A stretch of DNA of 64,000 nucleotides from Papaver somniferum (Eukaryota; Streptophyta; Magnoliopsida; Ranunculales; Papaveraceae): NCBI RefSeq assembly GCF_003573695.1, contig NC_039368.1, positions 12,094,360-12,158,359 on the forward strand, read 5' to 3'. Shown here one piece after another: positions 21,653 through 33,210 of this stretch. The notes below the pieces were generated by a model that worked only from the letters and a program-made list of their open reading frames with translations, ran no database searches and was not told the origin of the DNA. How positions within the stretch are numbered: the first letter of the stretch is position 1; the number at the start of each line of letters is the position of its first letter. The translations under genes and the position numbers were made by a program.

Positions 21653-23476
21653 ATGGTTTTTATAGAACCTGATAATGATTCAGTTAACATAAAGAAAGAC
21701 ATCAAGAGTATTGAATTAACACTTGATGATGGCATCTACGATTCAATATCTGAAGACCTTCATGAAAGGGAATATACTAGACAAGTTCATCTTGTTAATG
21801 ATGTAGAAACTGGTGATAACTGGAAATCATGCCTAGAAAATCAATTGGATGAAATATCCAATGATGGTGACTCAGATATTGATCGAGATATGGATGATGA
21901 AATCTCAAAATACTCCAAGATACTGAAGCCTTTAGGAAAGAGTAAACTCAAAACTTCTGATGTCATTGATCTCTTAACTCCTCTGTGTCGACAGAACAAG
22001 AAGTTGAGAAAAGTTTTTCAAGGACAATATTGTGGTTCTCGCACCGCCGAATATATTCTTAAAGATCGTACAAACGATCTAAATTCTAAGAAATTAGAAT
22101 GCGAAAATCGAAGATGATTGTTTTTGCCAGAAAAAAAACGTGCTGAATCGGAAGCAATGTTTAATTTTCGACAAGTACAGGGTCTTGAAGAAACAGCCAC
22201 TGCTAGTTCTCTCTAAAACAAAATTGTTAGAGAAAGAGCGTGATGTTGCTCTTGAAAAAATTCACTTGTTGGAAGAGAAACTTGTTGAATCTGATGCAAG
22301 GATTAACTCTCAACAAAAGAGTTTTGAAGAGAAAGAAGGTGTATATCTCTCGCAGGAAAAACATCTTGAGGCTGATCTAGCCGGTGCTCTTGATAGAATC
22401 AAGACGTTGGAAGAAGAAATTTTGGACCTTAAAAAGTTCAATGTTAGATCAAACAATTTAACTTTAATGTTAGAAGCAAGTAGAAATCATCGTGATACAC
22501 GAGGATTGGGTTATAAGGGAATAGATGCTTCAAATATTAACAAAGAGGTAAAATTTGTTAAAACTACTAATTCTTCTCAACCAGAGGCTTCCACTGTTGT
22601 CAAAAATGATACTATTTCTTATGAATAAATAAAGCCAGTCAAGCCTAAGAATTGTGTTCAACCAGTAGCAATCAAAGAGACCGCTTCTGCTAATGTCAAG
22701 AAAGAAACAACGTTGAACAAGGATAAGAAGAAGAAGAAAACTCGTCGAGGTCCAATGCAAGAGGATCCACAAAAAGGTAACACTAAAACTCATACTTCGT
22801 ATGTTTATACTAAGCATTGTTATTATTGTAGTAATAAAGGACACTTCCAATGGGGATGCAAAGTTCGTATAAGATGCAAGATGCACTTTCTTGTGTATCA
22901 AAAGAATTGGCTAAGATTGCTCCCCAAAGGAACTCAGATCGGTATTGTCCTAAGTTTAGGAAAAAGAATTATTATAATGATAGTTCAAATTTTGCATATC
23001 ACTCGACAAGGTCATTTCATAAAAGACCCAATTATAGAAAGAGATATAACTCTTTAAATGCAAAAACAAGATCTGATGTTCCAAATTGGAGAAAGGATGT
23101 TTCGCAAAGTATTCAAAAGGACAATCGTCCTAATGATATGAAGGAGAAGGCCACTTCTGCTAAACCCATCTCTAAATGGGTCCCGAAGTCCTCCATAGCC
23201 AATAAGGGACCAAAATTTAGTCACAAGAATGACTCTCAGCTGTTAATTGTTGGTGACAATAATTATAAGAGTCTTCTTGAAAAACTAAAGAAAGACACCA
23301 TGTCTGAACTCTCTTGTACTAATAAAGGTTCTGATAATGACACTCTTCATCACAAGTCAAAGAAGAAAAACAAGAGATGGAACAAGAGAAAACAAAACAA
23401 GAAAGAGGCCAAGAATGATGATTTTGTCTTAGTCACTCTTGACGAACAAGACAAGGTTCAACTCAACACAACCTAG
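21653..23476 (+). pseudogene. family A gag, frameshifted
   Basis: An acidic N-terminus from ATG 21653 ends at a TGA at 22115-22117; the frame resumes as a Leu/Glu/Lys-rich coiled coil (about 22200-22440), stops at 22626-22628, then shows a CX2CX4HX4C knuckle (CYYCSNKGHFQWGC, about 22818-22860) and a basic Lys/Asn-rich tail to a stop at 23474-23476. This is the layout of SIRE-type gag. Gag packages element RNA. At least three lesions prevent a full product. Confidence 0.8.
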
Positions 23477-24757
23477 TTGTGTTAGAATGTGCATGCTCAC
23501 CTTGGTGCTCAATCTTTTGAAAGGTGAGGAAGCACATGAAAAACTGAGCACATGATCTCTCGGTTATTGTATGATTAATTAACATCTTTAGGGAGATTTC
23601 TTGTCTTCTATTCTCTTACCCTCTCTATCTATATTTGAACTTTTGATAGAAACGGTAAATTGATTTATGAGATGTATGTTTTTCGGTCGTCATAACCTTA
23701 ATATTCGATCTCATATGTTGTGAACCCTTATGGTTTGAGTGACTTTTTGGTTTAGCAGGATTAAGTTTAGCCCATATTGGTAGACTTTATCAAAGGATCA
23801 TGAGGGGTTCTGATAGAAACAATATGTGAAAAAGTCACAATATGTTGAATCGTTTGGTTTAGCATAAAAACATATGTGTTTCGGGGTTTTCAACATTTGC
23901 TTGCAATAGTTAAAAACCGGTTTTGAACATTTGCTTGCAATAGTTAAAAACCGGTTTTCAACATTTGCTTGTAATAGTTAAAAACCGGTTTTCAACCTTT
24001 CTATGGTAAAGGTTGGTTGTTGTTATTATTTTGTTTTGCATAAGGATGACAACATAATGATATTTCGATATCAATTCTCCTTGGAAGAAGATGCAAACAT
24101 ATTGGAGAAGAGGATGCGAAATTTGAGGTAACGAGTTTGTTAGTTAATCGTTTTCCTGTTTAAGAAAAGCCTGAGTTTATTGCGTATATTTATTGCTTTT
24201 GCTTAACAAAATTACGGTACAATTGATGTTTTATTCCATTATTTGTGTATGGATATGTGTGTGATTCAATTGTTTCTGGTTAAGAAAAACTATTATTATC
24301 TTGCTTTATTGTTTGGTATCAATCGTTTAGGCTTACAAAATCTAGGTGCAATTGCGGTGCTTTAATGTCTATGATTGTTTCAATTGCTTCCGGTTGAGGT
24401 GAATAATTATGCAAGTTTATTTATTTGGTTTGTATGAATTGTTTATGGCTTAACGAAAGAAAAGGTTTACGGGATGAATTGTTTAGTCCAATTCGATTCC
24501 GGATAAGAGAAACTAAGTTAATTCTGATGTTAGTTAGACTTATCAAAGAGAAGGTTTCGGCTATTCAAGTCTAATCGAATGTCTTAACAAGAAATGCTAG
24601 TTAACTGACCTAGTTCTTCTTGTTTAAAATTTAAAGGTCTAAGTTATATGGATAACTAGAACCTGATGAGAAAAATAGAGTTATCTTTATTTTGGTCTTG
24701 TCGAACAAGCAGTTGTATTTGTACAATCGTTTCAGCAAAGGAACTAAGGTGCTTAGT
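23477..24757 (+). other. non-coding interior of the family A element
   Basis: No protease, integrase or RT motif in any frame. It includes a short minisatellite (23897-24000) and then a run of degenerate repeats built on CAATTG-TTTC-GGTTAAG and TTTATTGCTT phrases (about 24140-24520). Confidence 0.7.
23897..24000 (+). repeat. three-copy ~38-bp tandem repeat
   Basis: Each unit reads AACATTTGCTTGCAATAGTT followed by AAAAACCGGTTTT, with one or two substitutions between units. Confidence 0.85.
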
Positions 24758-25000
24758 TGATTTTTTGGTTTGCTTTTTTTGTTCCCTGAATCACATTTTC
24801 ATTAATTTGAAAAATTGGAGTTTAAAAAGATACAGCCCAAACTAAACACGAAAATAAAAGCCCACTACATAGGCCTAATAAAAGAAAACATTACAAAGCC
24901 AATTACTTTAACGGAATCTAAAGTACTCCACATCAGGCATCTCTACTCTGATCAAGAAATGTGGCTTCCAATTGTTAACTGCCTTTCTCCTGCTGCCAAG

Positions 25001-25624
25001 TTAGCTCCCCTTTTTTGCAACAGTATCAGCTGAGAAATTAATTTCTCTAAAGCAATGTTGAAAAATGATTGAAGATATTCTGCTTACAGCCTTCTGCCAT
25101 CTCTTCTTTATAAAGCATGGAACCTTCCCTTTAAGAAATCCATCAATAACTGCCTTAGAATCTGAGCTAATGACTATGTTTAGAAGTTTCCATTCACCTG
25201 CCAATTCAGTGGCACATAGCACAGCAAAATTTTCTGTAATATAATTAGTAGTAACACCAATTCCTCCTGATAATGCACCAATCACCTGACACAAGTGATT
25301 CCTAACTACAATACCAAGGCCAGCTGCCCTTGGGTTACCAAAAGATGATCCATCACAGCAAAACATGGTATATCCAATAGGAGGGGGAGACAAGTAACAA
25401 CTTTTGATACATTGAAACTTGTTGGGTCTAATTCCCAAATTAAAGAAATTTATTACCTGGAGATCATAAGATTGATTCCATTTACTACCCTTCATTCTGT
25501 AACCTCCTTCAAACACCAGCTTCTTTATTCTGTTTTTGAATTGGTGTTCATTTGGCTTTATTTCCTCAAAAAAATTCTTATTTTTTTGGAACCATAATTC
25601 TTTTACCACTGAATAGTTATCCAT
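25001..25624 (-). CDS. LINE RNase H domain, open fragment
   Basis: A 207-residue uninterrupted frame ends at TAA 25001-25003. It has the RNase H catalytic positions in FCCDGSSFGN (Asp), ITENFAVL (Glu) and ISSDSKAVID (Asp), and the terminal REINFSADTVAKKG typical of plant LINE RNase H. Upstream, to about 25830, degraded zinc-binding-region coding is visible with stops. It is part of a 5'-truncated LINE, so not an independent gene; the open frame suggests a relatively young insertion. Confidence 0.75.
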   Translation of the reverse strand: MDNYSVVKELWFQKNKNFFEEIKPNEHQFKNRIKKLVFEGGYRMKGSKWNQSYDLQVINFFNLGIRPNKFQCIKSCYLSPPPIGYTMFCCDGSSFGNPRAAGLGIVVRNHLCQVIGALSGGIGVTTNYITENFAVLCATELAGEWKLLNIVISSDSKAVIDGFLKGKVPCFIKKRWQKAVSRISSIIFQHCFREINFSADTVAKKGS

Positions 25625-25866
25625 GCTTCTCTGACAATGGGGCTTTTATTTCTTGCAGAATTCCATATATCTTTAAATGAGCTTGGAAGTTTAGTAGAAA
25701 AAACAGCACATAACCATGTCCAAATGTTTCTACTAAAGGATCATTCCAAATTAGGAATAGAGAATTCATTTCAAAGAAAGGTCTACCTCTTGGAATAATC
25801 TTGTTCCTTGTTTGTTTGTTATTTGATCCATTGTGGTCAATAACGCTCTTGAATTAGGCAAAGGTA

Positions 25867-25953
25867 AGGAAAGAGAGGGATTCGAACCCTCGGTAAACAA
25901 AAGCCTACATAGCAGTTCCAATGCTACGCCTTCAACCACTCGGCCATCTCTCC
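25867..25953 (-). tRNA. trnS-GGA: tRNA-Ser (GGA), organellar type
   Basis: The minus strand folds as a full class II tRNA: acceptor GGAGAGA with TCTTTCC (one G-T pair), D stem GCC/GGC, anticodon stem TAGCA/TGCTA around loop TTGGAAC (anticodon GGA), a long variable arm, and T stem GAGGG/CCCTC around TTCGAAT. Plant nuclear genomes read UCC with an AGA tRNA, while plastids, and many plant mitochondria by transfer, carry trnS-GGA; the sequence closely matches the plastid gene as I know it. All stems are intact. It is embedded in a LINE insertion in nuclear DNA, so it is probably a pseudo-copy. Confidence 0.93.
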
Positions 25954-25982
25954 TACAAAATTTTATGATTTTTTGGTTTGCT

Positions 25983-26588
25983 AAACTATTAGGGAAAATT
26001 GTTTCGGGCAATGGTTTCCTTGGTAACATATCAAAATAAAATTACTTTGTAGTTTCGGTTTTGATATTGGTTATCAAAAATGGTGTGTGGAACCCTTGTG
26101 CTTAACTCTATAGGTTACAAGTCTTTTGAGATTTGCAAGATCCTTTCGTTTTGTCCTTAATTTTTTCGTTTCTTTGTCATTTTGTGACAAAAAGGGGGAT
26201 AAATATATGGAGTAAACAAGTGATACTGGTATTGATTTATATTGATTGGTATCACTAAGGGAAAGGACATTGGTGCTTAAACGTTTATCTAACGAAAGAG
26301 CGAAAGCATAGACTAAGAGGGAGTAGCATATCATATGATACTTGTAGTTATATGGACTACAAAGGAATAACAAAGACGTACGGATTGAAAATATATGGAC
26401 TAAAATATACCTTTAGTGGGAGTATTAGTTTTGTTATTATAATGTCAACAACGTCATTTATGGATTGAATGTATACAGGTTATTGTGCCGTCGAATTCGG
26501 GAATCAAGCGTATGTGCAATGAATTCTTGTAATTTGTTTATCCATATGATGTAAGAGTTTTGTCACTAAAATTTACAAAGGGGGAGAT
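25983..26588 (+). other. end of the family A interior with polypurine tract
   Basis: No coding seen. The region ends AAAGGGGGAGAT (26577-26588), directly before the 3' LTR. Confidence 0.75.
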
Positions 26589-28761
26589 TGTTAGATCATA
26601 GCTCGGTTGAACCCACCAAGCGTTGGTATGTCAAGTTTGGTTGTCATATTTTAGTGAGCCAAAACTCATTTAAAGAGTCTCTTGATTATGTACTAGAGTC
26701 AACTTCGTATAGGTTAGCTTGAAAGTATTAGGATATGAAACATTACAAGTATTGAGAAGACTTGAAGAAGTGAAGAAGTAAGGAGCTACAACAACAAGAT
26801 CATCCTTCCACTTGAGGTTAGTGATATTTGACTTGAACTGTTTCATTCCCTAACGTATCTTTCAAGTAGTACATATTGAAAACAAAACTGTGAAGCATGA
26901 ATAATTATACTCTAGTTAGACATAGCATTAAGGAATACAATACGAGGTTTATTGCTTAACCATTAAACTTTGTATATAAAACATTGACATAATCGTTTGA
27001 ATGCTATTGTGATTATGTATGGGTATAAGGTGAAGATTTCATCCTATGAAACAATGTTTTACATTTGTTTTAAGGAAGTAAATTCATGAACTTGTTTTGT
27101 GAATCGAAAGAGAAATCGCCAGACATTATTGGTATTGTTATTCATTGCATATCTTTTGAACTACCAATATGTGTGATTAGTATAACCGCTCATGAGTTGT
27201 TTATGTTCTTGGTAAAACTATTTACAGAGGCCTGACTTTTTTATTGGTATGACTTTTATTAGTAAAACTGATCTTAAGTAATCACCTAAGATGGTATGAT
27301 CGATTTTGTGTTATTGGTATGACCGACTCTGGGTAAAGGGGAACCAATCCTAGTAAGAGGTGCAACCTATCACAAAGGGGAATCGATCCTTGTATGAGAT
27401 GCAGCAAGTTATTAGTAGAAAGGGGAACCGATCATATGGACATGTGCAACACGTTTTTAGGCAAATGGGAACCGATCCTATGGACATGTGCAGCAAGTAC
27501 AAGTTAGGTATCATATACATGTGGGGAACCGATCCTAGTACCTAGTCAACCAAATTTTGGTATCTAGCGTGAATATGCAAAGTACTCACATGGAGGTAGA
27601 ACCGAAACTTGTTTTGGTAGAACCGTGAAACCCATGTTTGCTGATTGAGTGTTCTTGATCAATCACATAGTTCTTGAAAGTCAGATGAACCAATTCTAAG
27701 CTTGTTTGGAAGTGTGTCAAATCGGTTTCAAGATTGTAAGTATGAAAGAGGACTGAGAAACTAAGGATGTCGACATACTTTGAACATGTGTAGCTAATCT
27801 TTAATTGTTCAAAGTTATTCCTTAATAGCTAAAGGAAGAAAATCCTGGATCGAATAAAATAAATTGAGAATCTTTTATTTAATTATGTTTTTAATTTTAT
27901 TTTGAAAAATGAAAATTAGTAATGTGCATTTACTAGTTGGAGATTTTCCAAGAGATTTTCGGTCAATATTTGGACAAAGAATTTCCAGGAATTATGGAAA
28001 CCGAATCTGGAATATATTGCATATCTTGAGAATATTTTCGGTTTTGGAAATTCCTTGGTTTCCAAACTTCCTTGGTCTATAAATATGAAAGTTTGCATTT
28101 CGAGCAAACTAATCCTCAGAGACAGCAAAACTATCCCAGTTGTGCTGCTACTGGTGAAGCCGCCTATTCGGAGAGGAGAGTAACCTAATAAGGTGAAATC
28201 TCTTACGGACGCTCAGTTTAAAGACTTCTTTGGGATTGTGAAGCTCTATTATTATCGTTGGTGGGAAACAAGATAATTGCGGTTTATCTTTTGTTTTTCG
28301 ATTGATTTGATTGACTAACGGTGGTTGAACTTTGATTGCACCTAGTTTTTATGCTTGAGAATCTTCTCTTCTGATATAAGATTCACTCAAACTAGATCGA
28401 AGTTTCGACGGGGATCTTTAGATTGTTTGTAGATCTAAAGATGTCTTGTCATAATCCATTGTTAACAGACTTCGTTCTGTGCGTGATTTATCACAAGAGA
28501 TTCAATTTGATTGTGTGCAGGTGTTTATTGAAGATCTAAGAAGATTTGAAGACAAAAAAGACTTTGAAGATTTCTGATTTGGGTTCATAATCTTTGGTTG
28601 CACAATACTGGTTCGGTAAAAGAGGATTCAACTATAATCGGTTTATCCTTGTGGTAGATTAGATTGATTAGTTGTGTAGATCGGCATCAATACAATTCTT
28701 TGTGATTAAAAGTATTGATTACAAAATCTTAACAATTACTTTGGTAGTTGATAATAAGATA

Positions 28762-31700
28762 TGTTAGAGCATAACTCGGTTGAACCCACCAAGCGTTGGT
28801 ATGTAAAGTTTGGTTGTCATATTTTAGTGAATCAAAACTCATGTTAAGAGTCGCTTGATTATGTACTAGAGTCAACTTCGTATAGGTTAGCTTGAAAGTA
28901 TTAGGATAATGAGACATTACAAGTATTGTGAAGACTTGAAGATGTGAAGAAGCAAGGAGCTACAACGACAACAATCATCCTTCCACTTGAGGTTAGTGAT
29001 ATTTTACTTGAACTGTTTCATTCCCTAACGTATATTTCAAGTCGTGCATATTAAAAACAAAACTGCGAAGCATATTTGAACTCTAGATAGACATAGTATT
29101 AAGGAATACAATACGAGGTTTATTGCTTAAGCATTAAACTTTGTAGATAAGACATCGCCATAATCATTTGAATGATATTTTGATTATGTATGGGTATGAG
29201 ATGAGGATTTCATCTTAGGGAACAATTTTTTACATGTGTTCTAAGGAAGTAAGTTCATAAACTTGTTTGTGAATCGAAAAGGAAATAGCCAGGCGTTATT
29301 GGTTTTGTTATTCATTGCATATCTTATGAACAAACAATAAGTGTGATTAAGTATAACCGTTCACGACTTGTCGTGTTCTTGGTAGAACTATTCACAAAGG
29401 CCTGACTTATGTATTGGTATGACTTTTATTAGTGAAACCGATCTTAAGTAATCACCTGAGATGGTATGATCGGGTTTGTGATTTTATGTCTGACCAAATA
29501 TGGGAAAGGGGAACCGATCCTAGTAAGAGGTGAAGTACATCACAAAGGAGAACCGATCCTTGTATAAGGTGCAGTAAGGTTTATAGAAGAAAGGGGAAAC
29601 GATCCTATGAACATGTGCAACAAGTTTTTAGGCAAAGGGGAACCGATCCTATGGACATGTGCAACGCATATAAGTTAGATACCATATATATGTGGGGAAC
29701 CGATCCTAGTACCTAGTCAACTGAATTTTGGAAAGCTAGTGTGACTATGCACAGTACTCACATGGAAGGTAGAACCGAAACTTGTTTTGGTAGAACCGTT
29801 AAACACATGATTGTGATTGAATGTTATTTGATCAGTCGCATAGTTCTTGAAAGTCAGATGAACCAATTCTAAACTTGTTTGGAAGTGTGGCAAATCGGTT
29901 TCAAGGTTGTAAGTGTGAAATAGAACTTACAAAGTAAGGATGTCGACATACATTAAACACGTGCTATGAATGTTTATTTCTTTAATTTTTCAAAGTCATT
30001 CCTTAATAGCTAAGGGAAGAGAATCCCAGGATCGAAACATAAATAAGTTAAGAATCTTTTAATTAAGGTAATTAACTTCATTTTTAGGAAAATAAGAATT
30101 AATAATGTGCATTTATTAATTAGAGATTTTTCGAGAGATTTCGATCATTATTTTTGGACAGAGCATTTCCCAGGAATTATGGAAACCGAATTTGTGGTTT
30201 AATGAATATCTTAAGAATATTTTCGGGTTTGGAAATTCCTTGGTGTCCAAACTTCCTTGTCTATAAATACTTGAAGTTTGCATTTCTAACAAACTAATCC
30301 TTCGTAACAACAAACTTCCTCTTTGTTGTGTTGTTACTGGTGTAGCCGCCTATTCGGAGAGGAGAGTAACCTAATTAGGCGAAATCTCTTACGGCCGCTC
30401 AGTTTAAAGTCTTCTTTGGGATTGAGAATCTCTAGCGTGTACCGTTGGTGGGAAACTAGATAATTGCGGTTTATCTTTTGCTTTCATTGATTTGATTGAC
30501 TAACAGTGGTTGAACTTTGATTGCACCTAGTTTGTTTATGTTAGAGCACTGCTCGGTCGAACTCGCATGCGTTGCTATCTCAAGCATGTTTGTCAAGTTT
30601 AGTTGTCAAAACTATATGTCTTGATTTATAGACTACATATAGCTAAGTCTCGGTTTAGAACAGATTAGTGTAGTTGAGCTCCAGACTCCATGACGATCAT
30701 ATTACGAAGACGAAGAACTACTCGAGGAACCAGTGGAACTTCATCCGACTAAAAGGTATGTGGAGACTTGAACTTATCTATCACTCAAAAGTCTATATCT
30801 CTATCTCTTACTCTTGAGACAAAGTCGTATAAGTATGATAGTTTTCATACATACACATTTTCGAGCCGAGTTTACTCGCCTATATTTTTCTCGAAATACG
30901 TGTTGGTAAGCTTTCGCTTTAACCACTTTTCATCTTTATCCGTGACGAAAGTCATGATGAAGTTGCAGTCTTGAAAATAGCTTTGATGACGATAGTCATG
31001 AATAACAATTGTTACAACATTATAGAAGAATTTTTCAATGATTGAAATGTAGAGTTGAGATTATTAACCAACTATGGATATAAACATATATAGCGTGTTC
31101 GCACATTAGTGTATAAATCCATGTGCCGAAAACCAATTGTGTGCACTTGTGCATGCAACATTGGTAAAGGAGACAGGTTGGATACGCGTACTGGCGGAAG
31201 TTTTCTAACCGAAAATTTCTGCTGGAATTTGTAGTTTACAAACTGGAAAACCAGTCACCTTAGTTACGCATTCTTGTGATAATCCATTGTTAACATACTA
31301 TGTTCTGTGCGTGACTGATCATAAGAGATTCAAGTGATTGTGTACAAGTTATTATTGAATATCTAAGAAGATTTGAAGACGAAGAAGATATTAAAGATTT
31401 CTGATTTGTGGGTTCATAATATTTGGTGTACACAATCCTTGTTTCGGTAAAAGAGAATCCAATTAATAATCGGTTTATCCTTGTGATATATTGGAATGAT
31501 TAATTGAGTAGATCGGCATCAACACAATTCCTTGGATTAATAGTGTTGATTGGCTTAATCTTACACGATTACTTCGGTAATTGAACATAAGATAGATATA
31601 AGGACCTGAAGAAGGAGTTTATGTCAAGATAAACAGAAAAGCCTTTGTCCGACTCATATCACTTGGTTGAATAGAGTTGATACCAAACAGATTTGTTGTT

Positions 31701-32243
31701 CCTTTACTGTTTGAAATACGAACCAAAGGAATTGTTCCAAGTACGTGACTTATTTATAAGTTGGAGGAGCGGGAATACAGACGGAACTAGATGAACTATA
31801 GCTTTAGTTGCGTAGTATCAACTATACGAAGTTAGGTGTAATTTTGTGTAGCGGCTTAATCCTGAGAGTATTCAATTCTGGACAAGCTCCCGGGTTTTTT
31901 CTGCATTTGCGGTTTCCTCGTTAACAAAATCTTGCTGTGTCATTTATTTTATATTTCCGCATTATAATTTTTTTATTATAATTAAAGTAAATTACACAAA
32001 CTTTAATTCCTAATTACTTGATAAGTGAATCATATTGTGTTTGTTTAAGTCCGAACCTTTTTATCAAGTAACATACTTCGTTGTTGTATTGTCTCAATCT
32101 CGTATCCATAGACGATGACACGAAGTGTGAAACGATTAGTTGTATAGTCTCGACTCAGTCCATAGATAATCACTTTCGGAGAAAGGACTTATAGGTAGGA
32201 AAAGTTTTAGCTTGAGGTATATTTGGGTACCCTCTTCTTTTCA
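28762..32243 (+). mobile_element. solo LTR, chimera of families A and B
   Basis: Flanked by AGATA at 28757-28761 and 32244-32248. 28762-30538 and 31271-32243 are family A LTR sequence; 30539-31270 is the first 730 bases of a family B LTR (TGTTAGAGCACTGCTCGG). About 110 bases of family A are missing at the junction. Confidence 0.85.
30539..31270 (+). repeat. family B LTR 5' fragment
   Basis: Matches the starts of the family B LTRs at 43119 (plus) and 55786 (minus), including GGTCGAACTCGCATGCGTTG. It ends inside the region where full copies carry TACGCATAC palindromes and continues directly into family A sequence. Confidence 0.8.
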
Positions 32244-32898
32244 AGATAGATCTAAGAACCTGACAAAGGAGCTTATTGAGATAAACAGAAGAGCCTTTTG
32301 TCGAACTCACATCACTAGGTTGAAAAGAGTTGATTCCAAACAGATTTGTTGTTCCTTTACTGTTTGGAATACGAACCAAAGGAATTGTTCCAAGTACGTG
32401 ACTAATTACAGGTCGGAGGCGTGGGAATACAGACAGAACTAGGTGAACTATAGGTTTAGTTGCTTGGTCTCAACTATACGAAGTTGTTTTGATTTTGTAT
32501 AGCGGCTTAATCCTGAGAGTATTCAATTCTGGACAAGGTCCCGGGGATTTTCTGCATTTGCGGTTTCCTCGTTACCAAAATCTTACTGTGTCATTTACTT
32601 TTATTTTCCGCAATTTTAATTGTTGTTATTATAATTTAAAATAAATTACACAAACATTAATTTGTATTTACTTGATAAGTAATCCTATTGTGTTTGGTTA
32701 AGTCCGAACTTTTATCAAGTAAACATACTTCGTTTTTGTATTGTTTCGATCTCGTATCCATGGACGATCACACGAAGTGTGAACCGATTTGTTGTATTGT
32801 CTCAACTCAGTCCATAGACAATCAGTTTCGGAGAAAGGACTTATAGGTGGAAAAGTTTTAGATTGAGGTATATTTGGGTACCCTCGTCTTTTTCACTA

Positions 32899-33210
32899 AG
32901 TATAACGCTTATCTTTTGAACTTCGTATATAAGACATCACATAATCGTATGAATGCTATTGTGATTATGTGTATGGGTAAAGATGAAGATTTCATCCTAG
33001 GAAACAATGTTTGCATTTGTTTAAAGGAAGTACATTCATGAACTTGTTTTATGAAGTATAACGCTTATCTTTTGAACTTCGTATATAAGACATTGCATAA
33101 TCGTATGAATGCTATTGTGATTATGTGTATGGGTAAAGATGAAGATTTCATCCTAGGAAACAATGTTTGCATTTGTTTAAAGGAAGTACATTCATGAACT
33201 TGTTTTATGA
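32899..33210 (+). repeat. 156-bp tandem duplication inside the old LTR
   Basis: AGTATAACGCTTATCTTTTG starts both units (32899 and 33055), which are nearly identical to their ends. Other LTR copies have one unit, so this duplication is specific to this copy and recent. Confidence 0.9.

Larger units (their letters stand above)
24775..25965 (-). mobile_element. tRNA-Ser(GGA)/LINE chimeric insertion
   Basis: An exact 17-bp target duplication, TGATTTTTTGGTTTGCT, lies at 24758-24774 and 25966-25982. Between the copies, on the minus strand and in order, are a 12-base leader, a complete tRNA-Ser(GGA), and the 3' part of a LINE ending in a short A tail (T run at 24775-24780). The tRNA and LINE share orientation and duplication, as expected if they integrated as one reverse-transcribed unit. 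It sits inside the family A interior. Confidence 0.85.
18747..32895 (+). mobile_element. complete LTR retrotransposon, copia SIRE/Maximus-like, gag only
   Basis: 5' LTR 18747-21570, primer site at 21573, broken gag 21653-23476, polypurine tract 26577-26588, 3' LTR 26589-32895 (interrupted). Flanks CGAAG (18742-18746) and CTAAG (32896-32900) fit a 5-bp duplication with one change. No protease, integrase or RT is present anywhere in the interior, so it needed a partner element for movement. The very long LTRs, Met-tRNA primer site and gag with a single CCHC knuckle point to the SIRE/Maximus group. Confidence 0.88.
26589..32895 (+). repeat. family A 3' LTR, interrupted by a chimeric solo LTR
   Basis: Segments 26589-28761 and 32249-32895 together give about 2,820 bp, matching the 5' LTR. 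The break comes at GATAATAAGATA, continuous in the 5' LTR at about 20905-20925. Confidence 0.9.
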
